A stretch of 23,025 nucleotides of DNA from Acanthamoeba lenticulata (GCA_002179805.1 NAVB01000999.1:1-23025); one strand, 5' to 3'; shown: positions 7,884 through 16,965, numbered from the stretch's first letter. The notes: a model not told the origin generated them from the sequence alone. Translations and numbers: made by a program.

Positions 7884-9387
7884 ATGAAGAGGAAGGCCAC
7901 TGCCGCGCCCGCCAGCCCTAAGCAGCCCAAGGTCGCCAAGAAAGAGACCGAAGAGAAGCAACTCGTCGTTATTCAATGGTACACACAGCTCGCGAGAAAA
8001 ACACAAACCCCTAAAAGAACGAAAACGACGACCTCGAGGACGAGAACAAGTTTACTCACGTTTGTTTCTTCTTCTTCTTCTTCTTCTTCTTCTAGGTTGC
8101 GCGAGAACTACTACCTTGGCACTGGTGGCTCGACCCCCAAGGCCCTTCTCTTCCAGGACTACTTGGACATGTGCCGAAGAGAGAGTCTGGACGCCACTTC
8201 CAACTCAGCCTTTGGCAAGCTCGTTCGCACGTACGTGGACCTCCTCCTCCACCACCACTACACCCCCAATTCCACACACCCTTGGGTCGACCTCCTGTCG
8301 TCTTGTGTCTCACAGGAGTTTCGCTACTTCCCCGTTCTGATTGGTCGGAGTTGACCAATCCCAGCGTAACATTTAATTAATATTCATGTCTCCGGTGTGT
8401 AGGGCTTTCCCGGGCGTGCAGTCCAGCAGGAAGGGCCCACGCGGCGCTGCCAAGCACCAGTACAAGAACCTCCTGCCCATCGGTGAGGGCCCTCGCCTCG
8501 CCCTTGCCTCGGCCGATGCCGCCATGGCCCTCGCGCCCCTCTGCAGCGCTTCGTCCTCCGAGGAGGACGAGTACGAGGAGGAGATTTCGTCGTCCTACAC
8601 CTACTCGGCGGCCTTTGGCGACTCTTCGTCCTCGTCCTCGCCGTCCGCGTCGCCGCACCACTACCTGGCCGCCCACTGCCAGCCGCCCTGCGCCGAGCTG
8701 CCTCCTCGGCCGGTCTACTTTGCGGGCGCGGGCGCCAGGGCCTCGTCGCCGCTCTCCTCGGCCCACGGGGAGGAGGGCCACGAGCTCCAGGCCCACGGGG
8801 CGTCCTCGCCGACGCTCTCCATCTCGTACTCGTCGACGCCCGCCTCGTCCCCTGTCGTGCTGACCTCGGCCGAGTGGATGCCGCCGATGACGGACAACGT
8901 TGTGCACCACCAGCAGCAGCCGTTCCTGGGGCCCCAGATGCAGCCCTGCCAGCAGCAGTGCTGCAGCGCGGCGATGATGGTGATGCCCTGGAACTACCGC
9001 TCCTCCTCCATGGGGCAGCTCGAGCTCGAGCAGGTCCCGTTGGACAGCAGCAGCAGCAGCAGCAGCGCCAGCTCGTCGTTCGACGACCTCCTCGATGCCT
9101 ACGACGCCGAAGCGGCGGCGGCGGCCTCGGGCCCGCAGGGCATGTGGGACGGCGACGACGTCGAGTCCTTCTTCTCGCTCACGCCCGCCGCGGCGCCCTA
9201 CCAGCTGTCGTCCGGCCACTACGCCTCGATCCCCGCGGTCGACTTTGGTGTCGTCGGCGGCCCTGCGGCCGAGCGACGAGACGAGGAGGCCCAGTTGATG
9301 TGGTGCAGCCGCTCGAGCGTGGAGGACATCCTCTCTGCCAGCAAGGGCGAGGAGTGGATCAGCAACCTTCTCCAGGGCTGCAACTGA
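7884..9387 (+). CDS. RFX-type winged-helix transcription factor (RFX-B)
   Basis: Three exons, 7884-7978, 8096-8230 and 8403-9387, give 404 residues. Residues 28-100 form an RFX DNA-binding domain: VIQWLRENYYLGTGG, ALLFQDYLDMCRRE, SAFGKLVRTAFPGVQ and RKGPRGAAKHQYKNL. A basic KRKATAAPASPKQPKVAKK leader precedes it and could be a nuclear localisation signal. The long tail is Ser, Ala and Gln rich with acidic runs, and ends in KGEEWISNLLQGCN. Exon 1 is exactly 95 nt, as in RFX-A, and intron 1 interrupts the same Trp codon in the same phase. The second introns differ: here after VRT, in RFX-A after HTKQ. Intron 1 ends in a long TTC tract. The protein is probably a nuclear regulator; targets are unknown. 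A Ser-AGC repeat (about 9047-9070) encodes a polySer run. Confidence 0.86.
8066..8093 (+). repeat. TTC trinucleotide tract in RFX-B intron 1
   Basis: An almost pure TTC run ending two bases before the 3' splice site AG at 8094-8095. It forms an exaggerated polypyrimidine tract. Confidence 0.8.
8339..8360. promoter_or_regulatory. GATTGGTC-N6-GACCAATC inverted repeat in RFX-B intron 2
   Basis: Perfect 8-bp arms, 8339-8346 and 8353-8360, around GGAGTT, inside the 172-nt second intron (8231-8402). The core repeats the element found at 7010-7033 in the shared promoter. It may be a CCAAT-type enhancer or an intronic RNA hairpin. Confidence 0.5.
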
Positions 9388-10084
9388 ACCAGCACATCAA
9401 CAACAACAACGACGACGACAACGACGGCCACGACGTGGGCGAGTAAGAGGACGGCATAAGGGGCATGTAAAGAGGAGGAGGATGAGGACGCGATGCGGAG
9501 AGATCTCTCAAGCGCACTGCACACAACATGTACTTGTCGGGCAGTGCAGACACCACCACCACCTTTTGTAATCACAACAACAGCAAAATGCAATGTAAAC
9601 TATTATTATTATCAGATAAGAATATTATTAGCCGGTTAGCCAGGCGAATGTTACGGTGACCATGAGTGCAACTAGGCGCCAATGTCACATACATCAAAAG
9701 TGAGCACGACGTTCTTCACCGAGGTGAAGCGGCACATGTTGCAGAGTTGCATGTGAGGTAGGTTTTACCCGATCTTACCCGTCACTACGTTATCACATTC
9801 GTGTCTGGTGCTCAGCAGCTGACTTCTTGTCTTGGCTCCAAACCTCCTGTTCCTCAGCAGAGCGGTGCCGGCCCTGGCGATGTCACGCAGCGAAAGTGAG
9901 CACGGGAGTCTGCACGTGGCATGCGACTTATGCTCCGCATCCTTATCGTGCCTCACATTTCACTCGCGTTCTTCATGTTCATCATTCTTCACACCAGTGA
10001 GATCGAATTGTATGAAGTGGTTGCCCTAAGGCTACAACGGCAGAGCCATTCCCTCCCTTCCGACAACAACACACAACAGCAACA
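9388..10084. other. Gap between RFX-B and the zinc-ribbon gene
   Basis: RFX-B 3' flank and the next promoter. It holds an ATT-rich segment at 9601-9632 and a 16-bp near-palindrome, CTTCACC-GA-GGTGAAG, at 9714-9729. CAACAA repeats lie just before the ATG at 10085. Short open frames on both strands show no domain. Confidence 0.45.
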
Positions 10085-10545
10085 ATGCGAGTGCAAACGG
10101 CTGGTCCTGGCTCTTCGGGCTATGAGCCCAACCGTCAAGATCCTGGCAAGGCACTGCCTTCAGCGCGTGTGCAGGGTACCCGCGTGCAAGCTGCTGGTCC
10201 CGGCAGCAACGGCTACCAGCCCAACAAGGTGGATGTTGGCAAGTTCGCTCCTTCGGGTCACGTTCAGCCCGGCTTTGTTCGTGCTGGTGCGCTCCCCTTC
10301 CTGCTGTAAATATACAAAAATCTGCGTAAAGAGCTGACATTTATATAAATTTCACAGGATCGACGGCTTCTGGGCCTGGCACCGAGGTGCACCGTCAGGC
10401 CGCCTCGCCGGGCTGGGCCACAAACGTCTCCCGAGACCCTCCGGCCAGCGGATCGCCCCGCGCTGGTGTCGCTCGCTTTTGCTCTCAGTGTGGTCACCCC
10501 AACAATGGTGGTCGCTTCTGCTCTGAGTGCGGCACGCCGTTCTGA
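10085..10545 (+). CDS. Small C-terminal zinc-ribbon protein
   Basis: Two exons, 10085-10286 and 10358-10545, separated by a 71-nt phase-1 intron, give 129 residues. The C-terminus is a clear zinc ribbon of the zinc_ribbon_2 type: Cys109-x2-Cys112, then Cys122-x2-Cys125, in FCSQCGHPNNGGRFCSECG. The N-terminus has two tandem copies of a unit of about 26-27 residues, one starting QTAGPGSSGYEPN and the other QAAGPGSNGYQPN, both Gly/Pro/Ser rich and probably disordered. No membrane segment or signal peptide is seen. Such ribbons often mediate protein or nucleic-acid contacts, so the function cannot be named. The intron contains an AT-rich TTTATATAAAT just before its AG. Confidence 0.83.
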
Positions 10546-10720
10546 TGCGTCACCCCATGCAGCGTTCAATGTAGATTATTACAATACATTTCATTACAAA
10601 GTAGAGCCCTCGACAGAGGCACAACACTCATTTTTCGTTTTCCTGCACTCTTTTCCTTGTTTGGAGGGCGCCGGCTTTTGCCTCAAGAAGCGCTGTTCTA
10701 CTTACTTCAACCGCGACAAC

Positions 10721-12123
10721 ATGGTGCGTATCGTCGGCGGCAGCTATGCGGCATGGATAGCCACGGTGCTTTTGTGGGTGCCGTCGGTCATTGCTGTGTT
10801 TCTCTACTTCGGCTGGACCACAGACAAATACCCCTCGTACGAGCTTCAGCCGTTAGTGCTTTCGCGCGTTTGCTTACCAACACGTTCTCCTTCTGCACAG
10901 GTTCGACGGCAGGGTTTACACCTCCAGGGTACCCTCATACTGTTCTTCCGCATGCCCTCTTCCACCTCTTCTTAATCTTGCGTCTTCTGCAGCTTGATCC
11001 CGAGTACTTGAAGAAACTGTGGGACTACAGGCGCTCTACGTTCTCTTATCTGCTCGGTGCGCCAAAACTTCTTTCTGTGCCCCACGCCAACTTAGTCAGG
11101 GACTGATTGTTTGATCTGCTATGACTTCTGCTCAGCCATCGACTTCTTTGTGTGCGCTGTACGCGGCTCCTCCTTCGCTTGCTAGATGTCTGTTGTGCAC
11201 CATACTGACCTTCTGTTGACTGTAGGGCCTTCTCTTTGCGCTCTACAGCGTGTTGTGCCTGAAGAAGGTTTGTCCGCACTCCGTCTGCTCGTGCCAGCTA
11301 CTACAGCGTTCTAAGTCTTCTTGGTTTGCAGATCTTCAAGCACTCGCCCGGTCTAGCCAAGAACCTGATGGTCTACGCCTTCGTGGCAGCCACAATCCTC
11401 CCTATCTTTGAGTTCCTGAGGGACATGGGGTAAGTCTCCTGCCATCCTTGTCTTTGCAAGCCTACCTGTTTACTCATGCCTGTCCACCAAAGAGCTTATG
11501 AAGAGGCCTACAACTTGGCGGAAGAGGTGAAGGGGGCCTACAATCAGTCTCAAGAGGGCAGTGCCGCCGACTACAGCGCTCTTGAGATCAGCTTCCGCAT
11601 GACCCAGGTACGGCTCTGCGACATCTTCACCTTCTCTACACAAGGCTCAACAACGCGTCTTGTAGGCGCAAAGCATTTGGATCTTCTCGATCATCTACCT
11701 CGCTGTGGGCCTGGCCCTGCTGTGCGCGTCGCACCTCTTCTGGAGCAAGCCCGACTTCCCCAACAAGAGACACGCTTTCTTGGGCATCTTCATTGCCCTC
11801 ATCGGCTTCGTGTGCTTCGCACTGGAGATCGCTTCTTTCTTCAACGAGGACCTCCTCGTCGTGTTTGGCGTCGCCACTCTCTTCTGGGGCGTCGTTGCCT
11901 TCCCAGTACGTCTTCTTCTTCTTCATCTTCGTCTTCTACTTGGGCCAACGTGTATTTCTCAACTCTCGTACGACAGGTGTGGCTTGTGTGGCTTGGCATC
12001 CGCCTCCACCGCCTGGCCGCCACCGAGGTCCTCGGTGCAGGTCCTCACGCAGGGCACCGCACGGCGCCGGTGCACGATGAAGAAGACCTCGACCTGGAGA
12101 TGGACCCCAACCTGAGGGTATGA
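10721..12123 (+). CDS. Six-pass membrane protein of unknown function
   Basis: Nine exons, 10721-10851, 10901-10928, 10993-11056, 11136-11158, 11226-11267, 11332-11429, 11493-11607, 11666-11905 and 11977-12123, give 295 residues with every phase matching. Predicted membrane helices lie near residues 10-31, 72-94, 107-124, 168-190, 203-223 and 229-254. Helix 2 (SYLLAIDFFVCAGLLFALYS) reads continuously only if a 23-nt exon is included. The loop between helices 3 and 4 (about 125-167) is polar and helical. The C-terminal tail is hydrophilic and ends DEEDLDLEMDPNLRV. I recognise no family; it could be a transporter-like or tetraspan-type protein. The start is the first ATG after a pyrimidine-rich leader and places a hydrophobic helix near the N-terminus. 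Confidence 0.78.
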
Positions 12124-12157
12124 CGTTCTCTACATGTCGAAGGAGGAGGAGAAGATC

Positions 12158-12163
12158 AATAAA
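12158..12163 (+). terminator. Poly(A) signal AATAAA for the membrane-protein gene
   Basis: A canonical AATAAA lies 35 bases after the TGA stop at 12121-12123. Confidence 0.55.
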
Positions 12164-12207
12164 GAAAGAACTGAATAAGGCACGTGTCAAGCTCATGTTG
12201 TGTGGCG

Positions 12208-13950
12208 TCAACTGCCTCGTCGGGCTCGACCGCGAGCCCATCCGCCTCGGCGCGCGCCGCGCCAACCGCCCCTCTTCCTCTTCTTGCTGCTTGCCGAGGA
12301 AGAGGCCGAAGCTGAAGCCTTGGCGCGCTGGCGCTTGGGCGGCGTAGCCTCTTCGATCGCGTCGTCGTCGCCGTCGAGCTCGATGACCTCTCCCGCTACT
12401 GCTGTCGCCGCCATCGGCTCGTTCTCCTCGTCCTCGCCATACACGGTTCTCTTCTTGCTCGCTCGAGCGCCGCCTCGCGTCTTTCGCTTCTTCTCGCGGT
12501 TGAACTGATTCTGGTAGTCGTAGGGCAGTCCTTGGGTTGACCATATCGGCCTGTGTGGCGCATCGACGACCGTCATGATGAGCGCAATCGAGCGACGAGA
12601 TGAGGAGGAATGAGGCACGTACTGAAAGTTGAAGGTGACGTCGTCATAGGTGTCCTCCTCCTCTTCTTCTTCCCCCTCCTCACCTCCACCTTCACTCGCG
12701 CCCGTCCTGGCGGACGTCGCGCGCAGGCCGCCCGCCGCGCGCGCCTCCTGCGAGTCTGGCACCAGCGTTTCGGCCGTGGTCGGCTTGGGCCTGACGCTCG
12801 AGGCCGTGGCCGTCGTCGTCGTGGTGGCAGACGCGGAAGCGCGTTTGACGACAAAGGGCGAGAGGGTTGAGCCGAAGGAGGTCGGCAGCTTCCGCGCGGG
12901 CTTGGTCGATGGCGCCACCAGCGGCAGGCGCGTCCTCGTCTTCTTCGTCGCCGCCGTTGTTGATGTGCTCATTGTTGTCGTCGTCTTCTTCTTTGTTGTC
13001 CTGTTCTCGCCGCTGGGGCTGGTCGCGGCCTCACAGGCGGCCATCTCGCGGAGGACGTGCTGCTCGAGCTCCACGCCGCGCCGGAAGCGCCGCTGGCACA
13101 ACGGACACTCGGCCTCTTCCTCGTTCTCGCCGCTGCAGTCGATCTCTTCTTCCGCTTCCTCATCTTCTTCTTTACCTTCATCATCGTCCAGCACGACCAC
13201 CTCCACGCCATTGCGGCGCGTAGACGGTTGTGGTTGTTGTTGTTGTTGTCGTCGCTGCTGTTGGTCGAGCTCGGCTTCGACGTGGGCCTGCAGCTGCTCG
13301 ACGTTGACGAGCTTGCCGCACAGTGGACACGCCTCTTGTGCGCTGCCGCCGCCAGAGCCCGCGAGCGGTGACGGCGCTCGTGGCGGCGGGAGAACGCTCG
13401 TGGCGGCGCCTGCCGTCTTGGTTGTGCCGCCGATGATCTCGAGCGGACGGAGCTTGGGGTGGACCACCATGCCTCGCTCGCGGCTGCGCGTCTTGCGCGG
13501 CTTCTTATCCTTGGCCGATGCAGCCTCGCCCGCTGCAGATTCTGCAGCAGTTGATGGCGCATCGTTCTTATTTTGGGTGGCGTCTTTGGCAGGTTCTCCA
13601 AAGAGATCAGCCAGCAGCTCCTCCTCGCTGGGCGCTCTGAGGTTGGGTGCAGAGGGGGTCCGACCGGCAGCAGATGCTCGTGTCGTAGAGGACGAAGACG
13701 ATTTGGTGGCCTTACGAAAGGGCCATGGGGCAAAGGCGTCATCGTCCTCATCTTCGCCGTCGTCGCGGCTGGTGTTCATCCCCTGCTGGGTGGCCAAGCT
13801 GCCAAAATCGAAGCTAGCATTTGAACTTTGGTCAGATGCTTCTACGGGTTCGCCGGCGGCAGGTCCCCGCAAAGGCCGCATCTCAAGCAGAGTCTCATCT
13901 TCCGATTCGTCCAGCACAATCAATGCAACGACGCTCTGCTCCTTCTCCAT
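12208..13950 (-). CDS. Acidic protein with SIM-like motifs and two UBZ-like zinc fingers
   Basis: A single open frame of 580 residues from the ATG at 13950. Two finger-like segments are visible: CPLCGKLVNVEQLQAHVEAE (Cys208, Cys211, His223) and CPLCQRRFRRGVELEQHVLR (Cys282, Cys285, His298, then Cys306). The first has the spacing of a UBZ4 (Rad18-type) ubiquitin-binding finger but Glu227 where the fourth ligand Cys is expected. Three hydrophobic-plus-acidic stretches resemble SUMO-interaction motifs: VALIVLDESEDE (8-19), VEVVVLDDDE (249-258) and EVIELDGDDD (521-530). The C-terminus is basic and RGG-like, after KKRKRGG. This layout recalls DNA-repair scaffolds such as SLX4 or RAP80, but no catalytic or orthologue-specific domain is seen. 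The frame is open upstream of 13950, but no other in-frame ATG occurs before the opposite gene. A cryptic GT...AG intron lies around residues 445-467. Confidence 0.72.
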   Translation of the reverse strand: MEKEQSVVALIVLDESEDETLLEMRPLRGPAAGEPVEASDQSSNASFDFGSLATQQGMNTSRDDGEDEDDDAFAPWPFRKATKSSSSSTTRASAAGRTPSAPNLRAPSEEELLADLFGEPAKDATQNKNDAPSTAAESAAGEAASAKDKKPRKTRSRERGMVVHPKLRPLEIIGGTTKTAGAATSVLPPPRAPSPLAGSGGGSAQEACPLCGKLVNVEQLQAHVEAELDQQQRRQQQQQPQPSTRRNGVEVVVLDDDEGKEEDEEAEEEIDCSGENEEEAECPLCQRRFRRGVELEQHVLREMAACEAATSPSGENRTTKKKTTTTMSTSTTAATKKTRTRLPLVAPSTKPARKLPTSFGSTLSPFVVKRASASATTTTTATASSVRPKPTTAETLVPDSQEARAAGGLRATSARTGASEGGGEEGEEEEEEDTYDDVTFNFQYVPHSSSSRRSIALIMTVVDAPHRPIWSTQGLPYDYQNQFNREKKRKTRGGARASKKRTVYGEDEENEPMAATAVAGEVIELDGDDDAIEEATPPKRQRAKASASASSSASSKKRKRGGWRGARRGGWARGRARRGS

Positions 13951-14148
13951 CGCCGCTTCAATGCCATCAACATGCCGACCTTGAAAATATGCCACGAAAA
14001 AGAAAGGGCGCGCAAAAGAAAAAAACAGCTTTTTAATTGTTTTTCTTTGCCGCAACGGTAACGGCCAGATCGTGTGCAATTGATCAGCCTGCTGGGCGCG
14101 CGACGTGTCTGCATTGGTCCGAATTGAGCCCCAATCGAGAGGCGAGGG
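13951..14148. promoter_or_regulatory. Compact bidirectional promoter
   Basis: Only 198 bases separate the start codons of the UBZ/SIM gene (minus) and the polyQ gene (plus). ATTGGTCC begins at 14113 and CCAAT lies at 14131-14135, so two oppositely oriented CCAAT cores are present, as in the RFX promoter. The left part is rich in A. Confidence 0.5.
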
Positions 14149-16558
14149 ATGCAACAGCAGAGAACTGGGCACCTGCCCCCACCAGGGGGCATGCCCCAAC
14201 GCGCCGCAGGTGGCGGGCAGTTCACTTATGGGGTTGCTGCCAGTGGAGGAATTCCTGCAGCCTCTCCCAGCGGCGTAATGTACGGCGGCCCGCATCAGGC
14301 ATCGACCGTCACCGATGCTCCCTCCTACATGTGCGTACTCCCCTCCCCATGCCTCAATTCGTATCCCTGAAAGGGCTTCAATTTTGCGCATCTTTTTACA
14401 CTAATTAATTATATATCCCTTCTTGTGCCGTCCATTCTCTCCATTTTGCGCTTCAGGCCGTATGGTGTGGGCGCTGCGGGCTACCGAACAGCTTCGCCAT
14501 CGCCCACCACCTACGGGATGCCCTCGCCCTCGTCGTCTGCCGCCTCGCCCTACGCCAACGCTGGTGCACCACCACCAACCGCTTCGTCGGCCGCCTCTTC
14601 TTCTTCCGCCTCCTCGGCCTCTGCCCCGCCCTCGTTCTACGCGCCCTACGGCGCCCCCGCTACGGCGTCCTCGCCCTCGTCGGGCCCCATCTCGCCCGCC
14701 GCTGCCGCCGCCGCCGCCGCCGCCGCTGCTGCCTACGGCGCCTCGCCCTACGCGCGGGGCCCGATGGCCCACCACGGCATGCCCATGTCGTCCCCGTCCT
14801 CGCCCGCGGCGGCGGCCATGCGCGTCCCGGTCCCGTCCCCGGGCATGCCGGCCGCCTCGCCCTTGCCCATGTCGCCCGGCGTGGCGTCGCCCGCGCCTTT
14901 GTCCTCCTCGGCCTCGTCGTCATCAGCGTCGTCGTCGTCGTCGGGCCCGGGCTCGGGCTCGACCTACACCGGGGCGCCGCTGAGCCTGCCCACGAGCCAC
15001 ATCGTCAAGCAGGAGCAGCAGCCCTACTTGCCGTCGTCCCAGACGGCCTGGGAGCAGAAGGAGCGCGAGCAGCAGTACTATCAGCAGCAGCAGCAGGTCC
15101 GCCAGCAGCAACTCCACCAATTGAAGCAGCAACAGCAACAGCAGCAACAGCAGCAATACGCGCACCAGCAATCGCACTACCTCGCACAGCAGCAGCAGCA
15201 GCACGGCCACGGCCACGGCCAGCAGCAGCAGCCGTACGGCGCCAATCCGCTGCCGCCACATCAGCAGAAGCAACAATTTTATCAGCAGAAGCCGATGCAG
15301 CAGCACCAGTATCAGCCGATGCAGCTGCAGCATCCACAAGCACAGGCACAGGCACAGGCACAGGTTCAGCCGCCGCCAGGGCCGGACGTGCATGGCGCGT
15401 TTGCGACGCGGGGCGACGCCGTGAAGCGGCTCGCGCGGGTCGGGTCGCTCCTGCTCGAGGCCAGCCCGCCGCTGCCGGAAGCGGCGGCCTTGGACGGCGA
15501 GGCGTGGGCCGCGACGCATCGGACCCGGTGCGCCGCGCTCGACGGCCGCATCGAGGCCGCCACCACCCGCTTCGTCTCCTTCCTCCAGGCCGAGGCCGGC
15601 GGTATTCACCCTCATCTCCTTGTTCATCTTCTTCTTCGTCGTCATCATCATCACCATCATCTTCTTGGTCGTTGTTGTGCTCACATGGGCGGGCGGGCGG
15701 ACAGGGCTGGGCGAGGAGGACGAAGTGCTGCTCCTGCGACTGCAGTGCGCCGACCTGCAGCACGATATTCGCCTGGAGCGCGAGCGCGAGCAACGACTGG
15801 CGCTCCTCCAGCAGCAGCAGCAACAGCAACAACAACAGCAGTATATTCAACATCAACAACAACATCAACTACAACAACAGCAGCAGCAGCCATACCAGCA
15901 TCAGCATCACCAACAACACCAGCAGCAGCAGCCACAGGGCGGCTACGCGGCCGCCATGTCGCCCTACCAGGGCTCAGATGGCGCTGCTGGAGGCTACCAT
16001 CCTCTTCACCACCAACAACCACAGCCACAGCAACATCCTTCTACGCATCCTCATTATCCTCAGGCCTACGCTCCTTCTCCTTCTTCTTCGTCTTCTTCTT
16101 CTTCTTCTTCATCCTCTTCGTCTACTACTTCTTCGTCTTCTTCTTCAACTTTATCCACTTCGTCGCAGCCGCCACCAGCTTCGTCGTTCTCGACGACAAC
16201 GTCGTCGTCGCCATCTCCCTACGCCGCCTATCCGCCACAACAACAACAACTCTATTCTCAACAGCAGCAGCAACACCTTCATCGCCAGCAGCAGCTCCAA
16301 CAGCAACAACAACTTCAACAACAACAACAAACGCTACAGCGATCCTCGTCTTCTTCTTCGTTGTCTGGGCCGCAGCCATCGGCCTACGCGGCGGCGAACG
16401 GCCCACCCGCGTCAGCAGGAGCAGTGACCAACGCCGCCTCGATGGCGTCGCCCGCCTTGCCTGTCTCCTCCTCTTCGCCTTCGCCGTCGGTTGGTGGTGT
16501 GGCGGCCTCGTACGGCAACGTCTACCATCCGCCTCCTTCTTCAGCCTACTACCCGTGA
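14149..16558 (+). CDS. PolyQ/polyS/polyA low-complexity protein with a small helical core
   Basis: Three exons, 14149-14330, 14457-15601 and 15705-16558, join in phase to 726 residues. The N-terminal 370 residues are Ser/Ala/Pro rich, with a run of more than ten Ala near 14698-14732, then long Gln runs (15060-15230) and an alternating QA segment. Residues about 371-490 are the only ordinary-composition part: DAVKRLARVGSLLLEASPPL, RFVSFLQAE and, across the intron, EEDEVLLLRLQCADLQHDI, likely helical. After that come more Gln, a Ser run (16078-16148) and a Tyr/Pro-rich tail ending SSAYYP. The pattern of a small helical domain inside Gln-rich tails is common in Mediator or other coactivator subunits, but I cannot assign a subunit. 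Antisense frames with polyLeu are shadows of the CAG runs. Confidence 0.78.
15061..15225 (+). repeat. CAG/CAA glutamine-coding tract
   Basis: Dense CAG/CAA codons encode interrupted polyGln. Mixed CAG and CAA use suggests the tract is old or selected at protein level rather than a fresh expansion. Confidence 0.8.
15799..15945 (+). repeat. Second CAG/CAA glutamine-coding tract
   Basis: Interrupted Gln and His codons, including a run of eleven Gln around 15808-15840, in exon 3 of the polyQ gene. Confidence 0.8.
16078..16148 (+). repeat. TCT/TCG serine-coding tract
   Basis: Near-continuous Ser codons in exon 3 of the polyQ gene, mostly TCT and TCG, broken by two Thr codons. Confidence 0.8.
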
Positions 16559-16693
16559 CACGGGAGGCCTCTCTTTCTTCCAACAAACAGACAAACAACA
16601 ACAAGCTCGAGAGAGGGAGAAGGAACAGGAAGAGAGTCGTTGTTCTCGCTGCTTCTCCCTCTTGTTCTTCTTGCTCTACTCGCGGCGAACCAT

Positions 16694-16699
16694 AATAAA
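16694..16699 (+). terminator. Poly(A) signal AATAAA for the polyQ gene
   Basis: Canonical hexamer on the sense strand of the polyQ gene, followed by a TGTGTGT stretch as in typical downstream GU-rich elements. Confidence 0.5.
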
Positions 16700-16965
16700 C
16701 CTCCCGTGTGTGTACAGGCGCAAATGGGGACTCTTGTCTGCGTGTAGCGCCTCTTGTAGTGGTTGGTGGCGTTGATGTGGCCACGTCGCGTAGCCGATGT
16801 CAATTCAACTCGAGGCGAGGCCTCCAGTACGGAAGCTTCTTGCTTGGTCCTTCTTCTTCTTGTTCTTCTGTCGGCTTCTTCGGGCCGGTGCGAAGACGGC
16901 GAGCGCCGGCACTGGCGGACTGCGGACTGGAATGGCAAGCATGTCGGGAGAAGCAGGCAAAACAA

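Noticed and set aside
8066..8093. TTC repeat as a possible coding or CRISPR-like array
   Set aside because: It is a simple polypyrimidine tract directly before a 3' splice site, with no spacers.
9832..10029. Short plus-strand frame between RFX-B and the zinc-ribbon gene
   Set aside because: No domain, no splice continuity and ordinary intergenic composition.
12650..13984. 444-codon plus-strand frame opposite the UBZ/SIM gene
   Set aside because: PolySer and polyVal content mirrors acidic and Thr/Ala codons of the real minus-strand gene; the zinc-finger and SIM motifs are on the other strand.
13951..14391. Upstream in-frame extension of the UBZ/SIM protein to an ATG near 14391
   Set aside because: It would run through the bidirectional promoter and exon 1 of the opposite gene; the ATG at 13950 starts directly at the SIM-like motif.
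14923..15868. Long antisense frames rich in Leu and Ala across the polyQ gene
   Set aside because: They are the complement of CAG/CAA runs, which read as Leu or Ala tracts; no independent signal.
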